The position numbers and the translations under genes were made by a program. This document shows, piece after piece, positions 9,501 through 17,812 of a DNA stretch of 46,517 bases (its first letter is position 1; each line of letters begins with the position of its first letter). The notes under the pieces are model-generated. The model worked only from the letters and a program-made list of their open reading frames with translations, did no database searches and was not told the origin of the DNA. This DNA comes from a virus. The stretch covers positions 1 to 46,517 of the IMG/VR virus record IMGVR_UViG_3300043313_001434; one strand, given 5' to 3'.

Positions 9501-9682
9501 TGCCCACCAACGCGGGTCAGGTCACCCCCCTGAAGCCCGTGGTCAACATCGAGGCCAAGGGCCACGACGGCGTCACCATCGGCGGGGACATCATCGTGCA
9601 GGGCGCCGAGAGCCCGGTGGCCACGGCGTACGAGGTCCGGCGGCAACTGCGGATGAAGTCGCGCACGAAGGGACGCACGTAG
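6599..9682 (+). CDS. Tape measure protein
   Basis: 1027 aa, the longest gene, as expected. It sets tail length and is ejected ahead of DNA. Residues 1-30 are a start domain (TVYVDVKFNVGDVARQL); about 85-300 resemble the phage tail tape measure domain (FNEFDASMTQISALN, GLEYGIAGEEAAKGLYF). Hydrophobic segments lie around 380-420 and 450-470 (AGALALVVVAYQQI), candidate membrane-inserting parts. About 640-870 is a long coiled coil made of short repeats (GVADA, DAQRG, DARR). The C-terminus has no peptidase motif that I could see. Overlaps both neighbours by one base. Confidence 0.93.
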   Translation: MATTVGTVYVDVKFNVGDVARQLQAQLGRALPSTGGPAGGAAAALERTWTQSFAAIGASAANLGRQMSVALTVPLVALGRAAVSTFNEFDASMTQISALNAVPIQQTEQWRGEVRDLGLEYGIAGEEAAKGLYFITSSGVEASDAMGVLETSTKAAAVGLGETKVVADVVTSALSAYGAANQSAAKTGDQLVAAVRYGKGEANELAGALSQVIPIAANVGVEFGEVAGAMAAMTLSGTSADQAATQLRGLFNTLQDMPPIAQKALKQYTGLDYEQVRMNLSAKGLIPTLKEIYDGFGDNKVAIAEVFGNIRAMTGIMNLFGKNTEHTIEVIDGVTNATGDLNKAWDITAQSKSKQLDIAMTKLHDTLIGLGADIVPALTPVVGAVGYLGEAFGNLPGPLRSAAAALGMLAAAAGPAMWAFGKMAEGVGAMGDKLKVLGPQLRTMNTNFMGVPAVAAAWAGALALVVVAYQQIQSYQADVLRMQEELVKGGLERSAAGSVADTEGELGRINTELDRIDKYAKKWQEGRESWNPLASFGAFKDTGEAMANADAATGLVKLRDAHVRNLAISKEMTAQRGIDRNAALKWLATEALAGRTYATAEIALNAYNVALHNNDPAALAMAESTKKATTSLDGLLAAAKESSDAFFGLRDAEKKRDDAIRGRADAIRKVGDAEQGYRDAQQRTIDANQKIVDSQRKVTEASEDLREARVKLTEAEQKLQELQAGPTADERLDVQSAQLALQRAQGKGGASLDKQQKQLDIRRAQMDLRRAQGAHAENIKEAERDVEDARRGVADAVQAETDAQRGVADARRAAADAQRDQARAYEAIDIAQRGVADAETELFDATTILAGKQAELEHAIATSATSGDKFLEYLELLKTQYPDLARTIDDYIRKFKELRDAQAPPPKIENQGQVVNVPGQGDFVVIPGIGIQPVIRAAGGPLSAGQLSTVNERGVPELWSAGGKQYLLPTNAGQVTPLKPVVNIEAKGHDGVTIGGDIIVQGAESPVATAYEVRRQLRMKSRTKGRT

Positions 9683-10149
9683 TGGCCTACCAGATCGTGT
9701 TCACCCACCACCTGGAGATCGACGGCGTGCCCCTCTCCACCCCGGCATGGGAGCACCTCGACATCCACACGCTGTACTCCGCTCCCGACCGGCGGGGCGA
9801 GAACCGGGTGATGCCCGGAGCCAACGGACGTCGGGCGCTGCCGTGGCGGCACGACGAAACAATGCGCACCATCACCCTCGCCATCTTCGGCGACAAGTCG
9901 TGGGACGGCAGCCTCAACGCGGATGCCGTGGCCGGGTTGTGGGCGAACGTGGCCCACCTGCAGTCCTTCGTGTTCGCCAACCCCCTCAACGCCCGTTCCA
10001 CCCGGGAGGCCACGATCAAACGCGACGGGCAGACCGACCTGACGGCCACGATCCAGGTGAGGGGCTTCGAGATCGACGACGAGCCCTACAGCCCCTCGGC
10101 CATCGGGGCCTCGGTGGACATCGCCCTGATGTCGGGAGGGTTCGCGTGA
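9682..10149 (+). CDS. Distal tail-type minor tail protein
   Basis: 155 aa from GTG 9682, sharing a base with the tape-measure stop. It begins AYQIVFTHHLEIDGVPLSTPAWEHLDI and contains the PGANGRRALPWRHDETMRT segment; beta-rich content and the place directly after tape measure suggest the Dit-like hub protein that starts the tail tip. The family is not certain; a Dit-like role is inferred from order. Ends in a four-base overlap with the next GTG. Confidence 0.65.
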   Translation: MAYQIVFTHHLEIDGVPLSTPAWEHLDIHTLYSAPDRRGENRVMPGANGRRALPWRHDETMRTITLAIFGDKSWDGSLNADAVAGLWANVAHLQSFVFANPLNARSTREATIKRDGQTDLTATIQVRGFEIDDEPYSPSAIGASVDIALMSGGFA

Positions 10150-10526
10150 GGGCCATCTACCCCTCGGCGAAGACGGCCTTCCTGCGGGGCCAGATGGACT
10201 TCGAGGTCGACACCTTCAAGGCGCAGCTCACCACCGGTGCGTTCTATGACGCAACGCACGTGAACCTCGCCGACGTCGGCGGGCTCATCGGCCCGGTCGT
10301 GGTGCTCAACGGCATCGCCGTGGCCAACGGCATCGCCACGGTCGACGACGTCACCTTCCCCGACGTGGGCGGTGGCTCGCCGATCCAGGGCGTGGTCATC
10401 TTCAAGGACGGGTCACCGGCGCCGCTCGTCGCCTTCATCAACCAACGCCGTGACACGGTCCCCATCGACGTTCCCGCCACGGGAGGCGACGTGACTCTTT
10501 CCTTCGACTACTTGGTGAAACTGTGA
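10146..10526 (+). CDS. Minor tail protein, small, beta-rich
   Basis: 126 aa, GTG start with GTGA overlap. Begins RAIYPSAKTAFLRGQMDFEVDTFKA and continues with Gly/Val-rich strands and repeats of NGIAVANGIATV type. I do not recognise a named domain, although proteins starting with YPSAK...FL.G.. DFE.D..K are common in actinophage tail and baseplate regions. The C-terminal strand TLSFDYLVKL overlaps the next start. Likely a virion component by position. Confidence 0.6.
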   Translation: MRAIYPSAKTAFLRGQMDFEVDTFKAQLTTGAFYDATHVNLADVGGLIGPVVVLNGIAVANGIATVDDVTFPDVGGGSPIQGVVIFKDGSPAPLVAFINQRRDTVPIDVPATGGDVTLSFDYLVKL

Positions 10527-10867
10527 ACATCGCCTACTCCCTCACCCTGCCCGGCGTAGAACCCGACACGTTCGTCACGTTCCCTGGGGGCGGTGACGTG
10601 CTGCCCGGTCCCGGCACTCTCGTGTGGCTCGTGTTCGCCGACGTCGACGCCGACCAGAGTCTCCAGACGCAGGTGCTCGAACGGGCCGACAACCTGACGA
10701 TCTTCGTCATCGAGGACGAGACCGTGGCCGCCGACGTGTCGAACCAGACCGGGTTCCAGTCCACGCCCGTCCCCCTGGTGAACGACTCCTGGGGAACCAT
10801 GCTCGGTGTGCGGATCGTCGGGGGCACCGTCAATCACGACGTGAACGTGGTGGCCATCCAACTGTGA
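10523..10867 (+). CDS. Hypothetical protein in tail-tip operon
   Basis: 114 aa, GTG start overlapping the upstream stop by four bases and overlapping the next GTG by four. Beta-rich with alternating hydrophobic strands (LVWLVFADVDA, NLTIFVIEDETVA, DVNVVAIQL) and no signal peptide. No domain recognised. Its tight coupling to the tail hub gene suggests a small tail-tip subunit, an inference from location only. Confidence 0.55.
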   Translation: MNIAYSLTLPGVEPDTFVTFPGGGDVLPGPGTLVWLVFADVDADQSLQTQVLERADNLTIFVIEDETVAADVSNQTGFQSTPVPLVNDSWGTMLGVRIVGGTVNHDVNVVAIQL

Positions 10868-12243
10868 GCGGGCGCGGCGACCTCTTCTACTACCTGGGTC
10901 CCTCGGTCCCGAGGGTGGATGTCCGAATGAACGCCGCCGGGGCGGTGACCACGGCCATGCCGGGCACGCCCATGATGTACCGGGAAGGCGTCATCCCGCC
11001 CCGCCTGCAGGCGTCATTGCACCGTCGTCCCGACCTGTTGCCCACCGTCGCCGTACTCGGTGGATCGTTCCACCGGCAGTGGCAGGACGAGCTGAACGAG
11101 GTCGGCTCCGGGTCAATGACCATCGCCAACGAAGACACCCAGGCCACCATCGTCACCCCCGGCGACGTCGTGCGCTTCGAGGACGACGGCTACGCCTGTT
11201 TCGCGTGGATCGTGCGGGAGATCAACCGGGCGCAGATCGCTGAGGGCGAAGAACACGATCAGGTCACCGACTACTCGGGTGAGGGCCTGCTGTCGATGCT
11301 GTCCGAGGGGGTCGTGTACCCGGCCCGGGGCGCGGGCGTGAAGCCCTATGACGACCAGCGGGCATTCTCCTGGCCCGCCGTCGACTACGACGACCAGTGG
11401 TGGGGCTACGCCGCGGAGATCGGCGGGCCAAGGGCGGGCTACTGGTTCGACGGCATCACCGGCTGGCCCAACGACACGTCCACCTGGATCTGGGCGCATC
11501 TGCCCAACGCTCTCGAGTGGGCACCGGCGGGGGCGTGCTACGTGCGCACCACGTTCAACGTCCCCGAGGGCGTGAACCTCCTGCACCTCTACCTGATCCT
11601 CGACGCCGAGGGCGAACTGTTCATCGACGGGATGAGCCAGCTCTACTTCATGTACGACGCCGAACCGGTCAGCCCGGCCGAGACGGACGTGGAGATCACG
11701 CCCGGCGAACACACCCTGGCCATCAAGTGCACGAACGACGTCGACCCCGAGTCCGATGAGATCCACAACCCCGGCGGCATCCTGTTCGCCGCCTACGGCG
11801 TCAACTCGGTCGGCGAGTGGATACCCGACTACGGACCCCTGGTCGAAACGAACGGCGGATGGAAAATCGTCGAGTACCCGCCCTTCGAGCCCGGCATGAC
11901 GCCCGGCGAGGTGATGACCCACTGCGTGGAGGAAGCCCAGGCCCGGGGCGCCCTGCTGGGACTCACTCTCGGGTTCGACGGCGAGGTGGACTCCGATGGC
12001 AACCCGTGGCCCGAGTACACCCAGATCGCCACGGCGGTGGCCACCGACGTCCTCACGTTCTTCCGGGAGATGTGCGCCACCTACATCGACATGTGGATGG
12101 AGCCCTCGCAGTTCCGCCTGCACGCGTGGGTGAAGGGCATGCGGGGGTCGCATCTCGCCGATGTCGACCTGCACCCTGTCACCGATCCCCTGGACCCGTG
12201 GTCGGGCAACCTGGCCGGGCTGTCCTACAAGAGGGTCGACTAG
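10864..12243 (+). CDS. Tail hub protein, N-terminal part, with beta-sandwich insert
   Basis: 459 aa from GTG 10864. Residues 60-140 (PTVAVLGGSFHRQWQDELNE, then GSGSMTIANEDTQAT) match the opening barrel of actinophage minor tail/hub proteins. Residues about 170-310 form an insert rich in Trp, Tyr and Gly (WWGYAAEIGGPRAGYWFD, TTFNVPEGVNLLHLYLI, GEHTLAIKCTND) that reads like a carbohydrate-binding beta-sandwich, possibly receptor-contacting. The last part returns to hub-like sequence (FFREMCATYIDMWMEPSQF). The usual C-terminal half of this family appears in the next gene, so the hub seems to be split. TAG stop at 12241-12243 shares one base with the next GTG. Confidence 0.7.
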   Translation: MSGRGDLFYYLGPSVPRVDVRMNAAGAVTTAMPGTPMMYREGVIPPRLQASLHRRPDLLPTVAVLGGSFHRQWQDELNEVGSGSMTIANEDTQATIVTPGDVVRFEDDGYACFAWIVREINRAQIAEGEEHDQVTDYSGEGLLSMLSEGVVYPARGAGVKPYDDQRAFSWPAVDYDDQWWGYAAEIGGPRAGYWFDGITGWPNDTSTWIWAHLPNALEWAPAGACYVRTTFNVPEGVNLLHLYLILDAEGELFIDGMSQLYFMYDAEPVSPAETDVEITPGEHTLAIKCTNDVDPESDEIHNPGGILFAAYGVNSVGEWIPDYGPLVETNGGWKIVEYPPFEPGMTPGEVMTHCVEEAQARGALLGLTLGFDGEVDSDGNPWPEYTQIATAVATDVLTFFREMCATYIDMWMEPSQFRLHAWVKGMRGSHLADVDLHPVTDPLDPWSGNLAGLSYKRVD

Positions 12244-13184
12244 TGGCGACCAACGTCCTGTTGTGCCGGTGGACCGACGGGTGGCGGGAAGTGAAGCGCC
12301 AGTCGAGCATCGACGTCATAGGGCGCCGCGAGGCGTTCCTGTCCCTCGGGGCCATCGAGACGGCCGAAGAGGTCGACCGGGTAGCGAACATGCAGCTCGA
12401 CGTCGTGGCCAACCCCCGCATGGCCATCGCCACCGACCTCGCTCCCATGGGCGAAGCCGACCGGCCCTACTTCGCCTTCAACGTGGGCGACACCATCGGC
12501 GTGCCCGACTACGGCACGGGCACGATCACCCAACGGGTGCGTGCCCTCACCGGGTCCGAGGACGACAACGGGGAGATCACCTACAGCCCCGAGTTGGGCG
12601 ACCTGATCCTCGAAGAACAGGAACGCACGCTGCAGGCCGTCAAGAAGATGAGCGACGGCACGCTTGAAGGTGACAGCCCCGTGGCCCAGCCCCGCCTGCG
12701 AGCGCAGGTGCAACAGATTTGGAAGCCCCCGGCGGCGCCACCGAGCGACAGCCCCGGGGCCACAGTGCAGACCACCCAACCGCAGTACGGGTTCCCCGAC
12801 TCACACATCTTGCGTTCCCTGCCGTCCGGCGATGGCACCTACACGCTCACGAAGTTCTGGTGCGTACCGGAAGGTGAGGGGGACCGTTCCGAGCTTTACC
12901 TCACGTTCAAGTTGTGGCAGTTGGTCCCCGGGGGCGACGGCAACTTTGAGACCGCCTACGTAAGCATCGGCGGCAACTATCAGGCTGGCGTCGAGTACGT
13001 CGGATTCATCTACCACGACGCCATCGAGTTCGGCCCGGAACACGGCATCCAATTCCGGTCCGACGAGCAGGCGGCGTCCGCGATGACCGGCAGCGTGTAC
13101 GTGGCCGCCGAGTTTGAGGGTGGCGGCACGGTCGTGACCGTCGAGTGGGAGCAACCGACCCTTCGGGTGGTTCAGCACCAATGA
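12243..13184 (+). CDS. Tail hub protein, C-terminal part
   Basis: 313 aa, GTG 12243, one-base overlap (TAGTG) with the upstream gene and a GAGGG ribosome site eight bases before. Residues 1-120 have the IGRREAFLSLGAI and YSPELGDLILEEQER segments that in related phages continue the same hub polypeptide. Residues 121-170 are a Pro-rich linker and the remaining part is a beta-rich domain (VCVPEGE-like, YLTFKLWQLVPGGDGN, SGSVYVAAEFEGGG), probably a further tip or fibre-attachment domain. Whether the two halves are made separately or partly as a fusion by slipping is unknown. Confidence 0.68.
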   Translation: MATNVLLCRWTDGWREVKRQSSIDVIGRREAFLSLGAIETAEEVDRVANMQLDVVANPRMAIATDLAPMGEADRPYFAFNVGDTIGVPDYGTGTITQRVRALTGSEDDNGEITYSPELGDLILEEQERTLQAVKKMSDGTLEGDSPVAQPRLRAQVQQIWKPPAAPPSDSPGATVQTTQPQYGFPDSHILRSLPSGDGTYTLTKFWCVPEGEGDRSELYLTFKLWQLVPGGDGNFETAYVSIGGNYQAGVEYVGFIYHDAIEFGPEHGIQFRSDEQAASAMTGSVYVAAEFEGGGTVVTVEWEQPTLRVVQHQ

Positions 13185-13206
13185 CCGATGACTGCAGGGG
13201 GGCCTG

Positions 13207-13605
13207 ATGGCCGCGCACACCAACTACCCACCGGCGGGTGCCGAACCGTTCGTGCGAGGCGACCCGGCCACCTGGGTCGTGCGCTTCCAGAAGGGCGGCG
13301 TCGACCAGGACATCACCACCTGGACGTGGCGGTGCTACGTGCGCGACAAGATCGACGGCGTGAAGATCAATGAGTGCGCCACCTTCACCGTGTCGAACCC
13401 CGCGGCCCTCGGCGAACTGTTCCCCGGCGACCCATCCACCGTCCCCTGCGTCCTGTTGCTGGAGTGGACCGAGGGCGACACCGCGGAGTGGAAGTCGGGC
13501 TACGTCGCCGACATCGAGCAACTGACGCCGACGAAGCGCACGTGGCTCATCATCGACTCCATCGCCGTCGACAAGGACGTGAGCTACGAGGTAGGCGAGC
13601 CGTGA
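13207..13605 (+). CDS. Minor tail/baseplate upper protein-like
   Basis: 132 aa with ribosome site AGGGGGG before ATG 13207. Begins with an acidic-neutral N-terminus and the pattern FVRGDPATWVVRFQKGGVDQDIT...WTWRCYVRDKIDG, then VLLLEWTEGDTAEW and a final strand RTWLIIDSIAVDKDVSYE. This resembles the small immunoglobulin-like baseplate proteins that stand before collagen-like fibres in many phages, but I cannot name a family. Overlaps the next GTG by four bases. Confidence 0.6.
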   Translation: MAAHTNYPPAGAEPFVRGDPATWVVRFQKGGVDQDITTWTWRCYVRDKIDGVKINECATFTVSNPAALGELFPGDPSTVPCVLLLEWTEGDTAEWKSGYVADIEQLTPTKRTWLIIDSIAVDKDVSYEVGEP

Positions 13606-14180
13606 CGATCACGCTCGACCTGCAGCCGGACCCCGGCATCATCCTCACCGGCATCGTCGGCTGCCCCATCACGCTCGACACGCTCACGTCGCAAGCCGAC
13701 TTCGCCACGAGTGTCATCACCATCGACGTGGGGGCCGAGATGGCGGCCAGCGTCATCCTGGACCTCGACGCCGAACCGGCCTTCAGTGTCAGCCTGGACG
13801 GCGACTTCGACTCGGTGGCCCTGGAGACGGTCGTGGGGGCCGTCACGCTCAACGTGGACGCGGGCCTGGTCTCCACTATCGCCCCGGGCGCCCCGGCCAT
13901 CATCGAACTGAGCACGGGCGGCGCCGTAGGACCGGAGGGACCCCCCGGGCCACCCGGGCCAGCGGGACCCCCCGGCCCGGCCAGCGGCGGCATCCTGCGG
14001 TGGCATCAGGCGGCGGCGGCAGCGCAGTGGATCATCCCTCACGGGCTCGTCTTCTATCCGTCCGTGAGCATCACCGACACGGCGGGCAGTCAGGTGTGGG
14101 GTGACGTCACCTACCTCGATGAGAACACCGTCCAAATCGACCTAGCGCAGCCCATGGCGGGCTACGCCAATCTGAGCTAG
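13602..14180 (+). CDS. Tail fibre with collagen-like segment
   Basis: 192 aa from GTG 13602. Residues about 1-105 are repetitive beta-type sequence with paired Leu/Val/Asp (ITLDLQ, VILDLDAEP, VTLNVDAG). Residues about 107-128 are Gly-Xaa-Yaa triplets (GPEGPPGPPGPAGPPGPA), a collagen-like triple helix. The C-terminal domain (HGLVFYPSVSITDTAGSQV, then GDVTYLDENTVQID) is a fibre tip found on many actinophage fibres. Trimeric receptor-binding or accessory fibre is the likely role. Confidence 0.78.
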   Translation: MTITLDLQPDPGIILTGIVGCPITLDTLTSQADFATSVITIDVGAEMAASVILDLDAEPAFSVSLDGDFDSVALETVVGAVTLNVDAGLVSTIAPGAPAIIELSTGGAVGPEGPPGPPGPAGPPGPASGGILRWHQAAAAAQWIIPHGLVFYPSVSITDTAGSQVWGDVTYLDENTVQIDLAQPMAGYANLS

Positions 14181-14189
14181 AGGCGCACC

Positions 14190-15470
14190 ATGGCACGGTT
14201 CATCGCCCCCATCGACCTCACCGGGAACGAGCTGCGGAACGCTCGCACGCAGAACCTGCCGACCGCTCCCGCGACCCCGGGCATCGGCCTGCGGTACTTC
14301 GACACCGCCCTGACCCTGGAGCGCTACTGGAACGGCACCCGGTGGGTGAGCCTGAACGACACGATCAACGCGTCGAACGTGACCGGCCTGGGGAACCTGG
14401 CCTTCCTGAATCAGGTCACCGGGACGGAGATCGCCAACGGGTCGATCGTCAACGCCCACGTGTCGGCGTCCGCGGCCATCGCCCTGTCCAAGCTCGCCAC
14501 CGACCCGCTGGCCCGTGCCAACCACACGGGCACGCAGTTGGCCAGCACGGTCAGCAACTTCGACGCCCAGGTGCGCACCTCCCGGCTCGACCAGATGGCC
14601 GTGCCCACCGCCCCTGTGAGTTTCGGTAGCCAGCGCCTGACCAATGTGGCGACCCCCACCTCAGCCAGTGAGGCCGCGAACAAGGCGTACGTCGACACGG
14701 TGGCCACCGGGCTCGACGTGAAGGACAGCGTGCGGGCGGCCAGCACGGCGAACGTCACCGTCACGGCCCCGGGCGCGGCCATCGACGGCGTCACCCTGGT
14801 GGCCGGGGACCGGGTCCTGTTGAAGAACCAGACGGCCCTCCCCGAAAACGGGATCTACGTGTGGAACGGCGCCGCGGTCGCCATGACCCGGGCACCCGAT
14901 GCCGACGTGTCGGCCGAGGTCACCTCCGGCCTGTTCGTGCACATCGTCGCGGGCACCGTGAACGCAGCAACCGGCTACGTGCTCACCACCCCCGACCCGA
15001 TCGTGCTGGGCACCACGGGCCTCACCTTCAGCCAGTTCTCCGGGGCCGGGGCGGCCTACGTCGGCACGGCCAACCGGATCACGGTCACCGGCAACCAGAT
15101 CGACATTGCCGCCACCTATACGGGCCAGGCGTCCATCACCACGGTCGGCACCATCGCCACCGGCACGTGGCAGGGCACGGCGGTCGGCATCGCCTACGGC
15201 GGTACGGGAGCGACCACCGCGGCGGCGGCCCGGACCAACCTGGGCACCACCGGCAAGTACGTGGCGACCATCGGCGACGGCTCCGCCCTCTACACCGTGA
15301 CCCACTCCCTGAACACGATGGACGTGGTCGTCGAGCTGTACGACGCCAACGCCCCCAACCAGACCGTGTACGCCGACATCGACCGGGTGAGCGTCAACGC
15401 CATCCGCGTCTCGGGCTTCACGACCAACCCGACCGCGGGAACCCAACTCAAGGTGGTAGTCGTCGGATGA
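14190..15470 (+). CDS. Tail fibre protein
   Basis: 426 aa, ATG after AGAGG. The N-terminal module (IDLTGNELRNARTQNLP, LRYFDTALTLERYWNGTRWVSLND) is the first of three copies shared with the gene at 15682. Residues 110-300 have fibre repeats (SGTANRITVTGNQIDIA-like, NVATPTSASEAANKAYVDT) typical of trimeric phage fibres. The C-terminal domain (IGDGSALYTVTHSLNTMDVVVELYD, DRVSVNAIRVSGFTTNP) is the common fibre-tip domain also seen, diverged, in the neighbour at 13602. Likely host recognition. ATGA overlap with the next gene. Confidence 0.82.
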   Translation: MARFIAPIDLTGNELRNARTQNLPTAPATPGIGLRYFDTALTLERYWNGTRWVSLNDTINASNVTGLGNLAFLNQVTGTEIANGSIVNAHVSASAAIALSKLATDPLARANHTGTQLASTVSNFDAQVRTSRLDQMAVPTAPVSFGSQRLTNVATPTSASEAANKAYVDTVATGLDVKDSVRAASTANVTVTAPGAAIDGVTLVAGDRVLLKNQTALPENGIYVWNGAAVAMTRAPDADVSAEVTSGLFVHIVAGTVNAATGYVLTTPDPIVLGTTGLTFSQFSGAGAAYVGTANRITVTGNQIDIAATYTGQASITTVGTIATGTWQGTAVGIAYGGTGATTAAAARTNLGTTGKYVATIGDGSALYTVTHSLNTMDVVVELYDANAPNQTVYADIDRVSVNAIRVSGFTTNPTAGTQLKVVVVG

Positions 15471-15691
15471 GCGCACCCAAGATTGTCGAAACCAACGGCC
15501 AGGCCGACGTCAAGAAGATGAAGGCACGTCTCGTGTCGGTCACCGTCGCTCTCGAGGTGGTCGCCGATGACGGCGAGACGTTGCACCCCGTCGAGACGCA
15601 GCCCATGCGGTTCAGCGCATCGGAGTGGCCCGCCTTCCACGTCGACCTCGCCATGACGCAGATCCAGGAGAGCATGCGGCCGTGCGACTGA
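15467..15691 (+). CDS. Hypothetical small protein between fibre genes
   Basis: 74 aa. N-terminus has KIVETNGQADVKKMKARLVSVTVALEVV, a strand-rich body with DDGETLHPVETQPMRF, and a final helix FHVDLAMTQIQESM. No domain recognised. Start ATG 15467 overlaps the fibre stop (ATGA) and the end overlaps the next GTG by ten bases. The placing suggests a fibre chaperone or small virion protein, inferred only. Confidence 0.6.
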   Translation: MSAPKIVETNGQADVKKMKARLVSVTVALEVVADDGETLHPVETQPMRFSASEWPAFHVDLAMTQIQESMRPCD

Positions 15692-17802
15692 TCGCGCCGG
15701 GACGGGTCAACACGGCGACCACCGATGTCCCCACCGCGGACCTGTTGGTCGCGGCCGGAGCCGTCGGGCGCAAGCCGCTCGTGGTGCAAGCCCTGGCCGG
15801 GCAGACCGCCAACCTGCTGGAGGTGCAGTCGAGCGCAGGTGCAGTGCTGGCGTCGGCAGGGGCGATCGGAAACCTTGGGGCGTATCCCACGGCTACCACG
15901 TGGGGGTCGAGCCGATCCGGCATCGACACGGTGTCGACGGCCAACTCCGGTGTTGCCGAAGGCGTGTACGCCGTCATCGGCATCAATGCTCGTGCCGTGA
16001 AACAGGGGACCGGCAATCTCACTACCACCGACGGGGTTCGTGGGGCGAACATCGTGGCGGACGTGGACGGCACGGGCAACGTCACCGAACTCACCGCCCT
16101 CAGTCTTACGTACCGCAACCTCAACGCGACGGCGGCGATTACCACCGCCAGGGGACTCAGAGTCAACGCACCGTCCAGTGCGGGCGGCCCCATCACATCG
16201 GCCTTCGGCCTTGACATTTACGCGCAGAAGGTCACGGGCGTGACCAACGGGTACGGCGTCTACCAGCGGGGCGCGGCGGACCTCAACTACTTCGCGGGGT
16301 ACGTGAACATCGGGAATCCGGACGCAACCAGACCGTTCACCTCGCAGCGCACGTTCGTCGACGCCGACCTCGCAGCGAACCGCTCCAACGCGTACTTCCG
16401 CACCAACTTGACGCCGACGACCACGCAGTCGACGTACACCAACGGGGTGAATTCGGCCCTCTACATCATCCCCCCGTTGGACGTGACGCTGAGCAACATA
16501 GACGGCTCGCTCGCCGCCCTCGCCGTCGGGGCTCACAAACAGGGCGACGGGAATGTCAACGCCATGAACGGCATCTCCGTCGGCTACGGCGCCCTGTCCG
16601 GCGAAGGCGTCGTCACGTACTACAACCACATCTCCGTCAACAACACGAGACGGCTCTCGGGTGCCGGTTCCATCGCCCAGGTGGTAGGTCTCAACATCGT
16701 CACGCAGTCGGCCGCCCACGTGACCACCGCCTACGGGATCATTCAGGCGGGCGTCGCCGACCTGAACCGGTTCAACGGGTGGATTGGACTCGGGCAGGTC
16801 CCGACCGCGGCCCGCCTGCACTTCGCCCAGGACACCACCGCGGCCGGGGGCATCTCGTTCGGGGGAGACGTGAGCCTGTACCGGAGCGCGGCGGGCGTGC
16901 TCAAGACGGGCAAGCTCGACCTTGGCGTGAACGAGTTGCAGAACGCCGTCACCCACAAGCTCGCCACCGCCCCCGCTTCGCCTGTCGAGGGGCAGCGGTA
17001 CTACGACACCGTGTCAAAGACGGAACTGTTCTGGAACGGGACGGCGTGGGTGAGCGTGAGTGGGGGCGGTGCGGGAGCGGTGGCATCCGTCGACGGACGC
17101 ACGGGCGTCGTCACTCTCACGGACTTGTACGTGAACGTCACGGGCGATGCCATGTCGGGTGCGCTCGACCTCGCCACCAACGAACTTCGCAACGCCGTCA
17201 CCCACAAGCTCGCCACCGCCCCCGCCGCGCCCGTCGAAGGGCTCCGGTACTACGACACGGTCACGAAGAACGAGCGCGTGTGGGACGGGACGAAGTGGAC
17301 GGACCTGAAAGACGTGTGGGTGGGGACCGCCGCCCCGACCGGCACGCCGACTGTCGGGGACCTGTGGTGGGACACGGACGAACCGGCCGCGCCGGTGCCC
17401 GGTGCCGAGTTGGCCTACAACCAGATCACGGTGCAGACCAACGTGACAGGTCTCAGCGAAGCCGCTCCGTCCCTGCTGATCGAAGGCACCTCTCGCACCT
17501 ACGACGGGGCGGCCGTGATAATCGAGTTCTACACCTCGGGCGCGTACATGTCGGCGACCTCACAGATTGTGTTCAACCTGTGGGATGGGACGACCGACAT
17601 CGGCCGTATCGCGGGCGTCATCAACGCGACCGGGTACCTGACGCCGGTACACGGCAGACGCAGGATCACGCCCACGGCGGGCACGCACAACTTCCGCGTC
17701 GTCGCATGGCTGCCCCTTGCCGCGGGCAGCGGCATGGTCTTCGCAGGCTCTGGCGCGGGGGCCGCCTACATGCCCGCCTTCATCCGAGTGACCCGAGTAT
17801 GA
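15682..17802 (+). CDS. Large tail fibre protein with duplicated modules
   Basis: 706 aa from GTG 15682. Residues about 30-370 form long beta-repeat sequence with phrases such as TAYGIIQAGVADLNRFNG and VTNGYGVYQRGAADLNYF, suggesting repeated strands of a trimeric fibre. Two copies of the NELQNAVTHKLATAPASPVEG module lie at about residues 415-460 and 495-545, with 35 bp of identical DNA (16942-16976 and 17191-17225). Between them is SVDGRTGVVTLTDLYV, a joint motif reused in the next gene. The C-terminal 130 residues are a beta-rich head domain, probably receptor binding. Confidence 0.8.
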   Translation: MRLIAPGRVNTATTDVPTADLLVAAGAVGRKPLVVQALAGQTANLLEVQSSAGAVLASAGAIGNLGAYPTATTWGSSRSGIDTVSTANSGVAEGVYAVIGINARAVKQGTGNLTTTDGVRGANIVADVDGTGNVTELTALSLTYRNLNATAAITTARGLRVNAPSSAGGPITSAFGLDIYAQKVTGVTNGYGVYQRGAADLNYFAGYVNIGNPDATRPFTSQRTFVDADLAANRSNAYFRTNLTPTTTQSTYTNGVNSALYIIPPLDVTLSNIDGSLAALAVGAHKQGDGNVNAMNGISVGYGALSGEGVVTYYNHISVNNTRRLSGAGSIAQVVGLNIVTQSAAHVTTAYGIIQAGVADLNRFNGWIGLGQVPTAARLHFAQDTTAAGGISFGGDVSLYRSAAGVLKTGKLDLGVNELQNAVTHKLATAPASPVEGQRYYDTVSKTELFWNGTAWVSVSGGGAGAVASVDGRTGVVTLTDLYVNVTGDAMSGALDLATNELRNAVTHKLATAPAAPVEGLRYYDTVTKNERVWDGTKWTDLKDVWVGTAAPTGTPTVGDLWWDTDEPAAPVPGAELAYNQITVQTNVTGLSEAAPSLLIEGTSRTYDGAAVIIEFYTSGAYMSATSQIVFNLWDGTTDIGRIAGVINATGYLTPVHGRRRITPTAGTHNFRVVAWLPLAAGSGMVFAGSGAGAAYMPAFIRVTRV

Positions 17803-17812
17803 ACGGAGCGCC

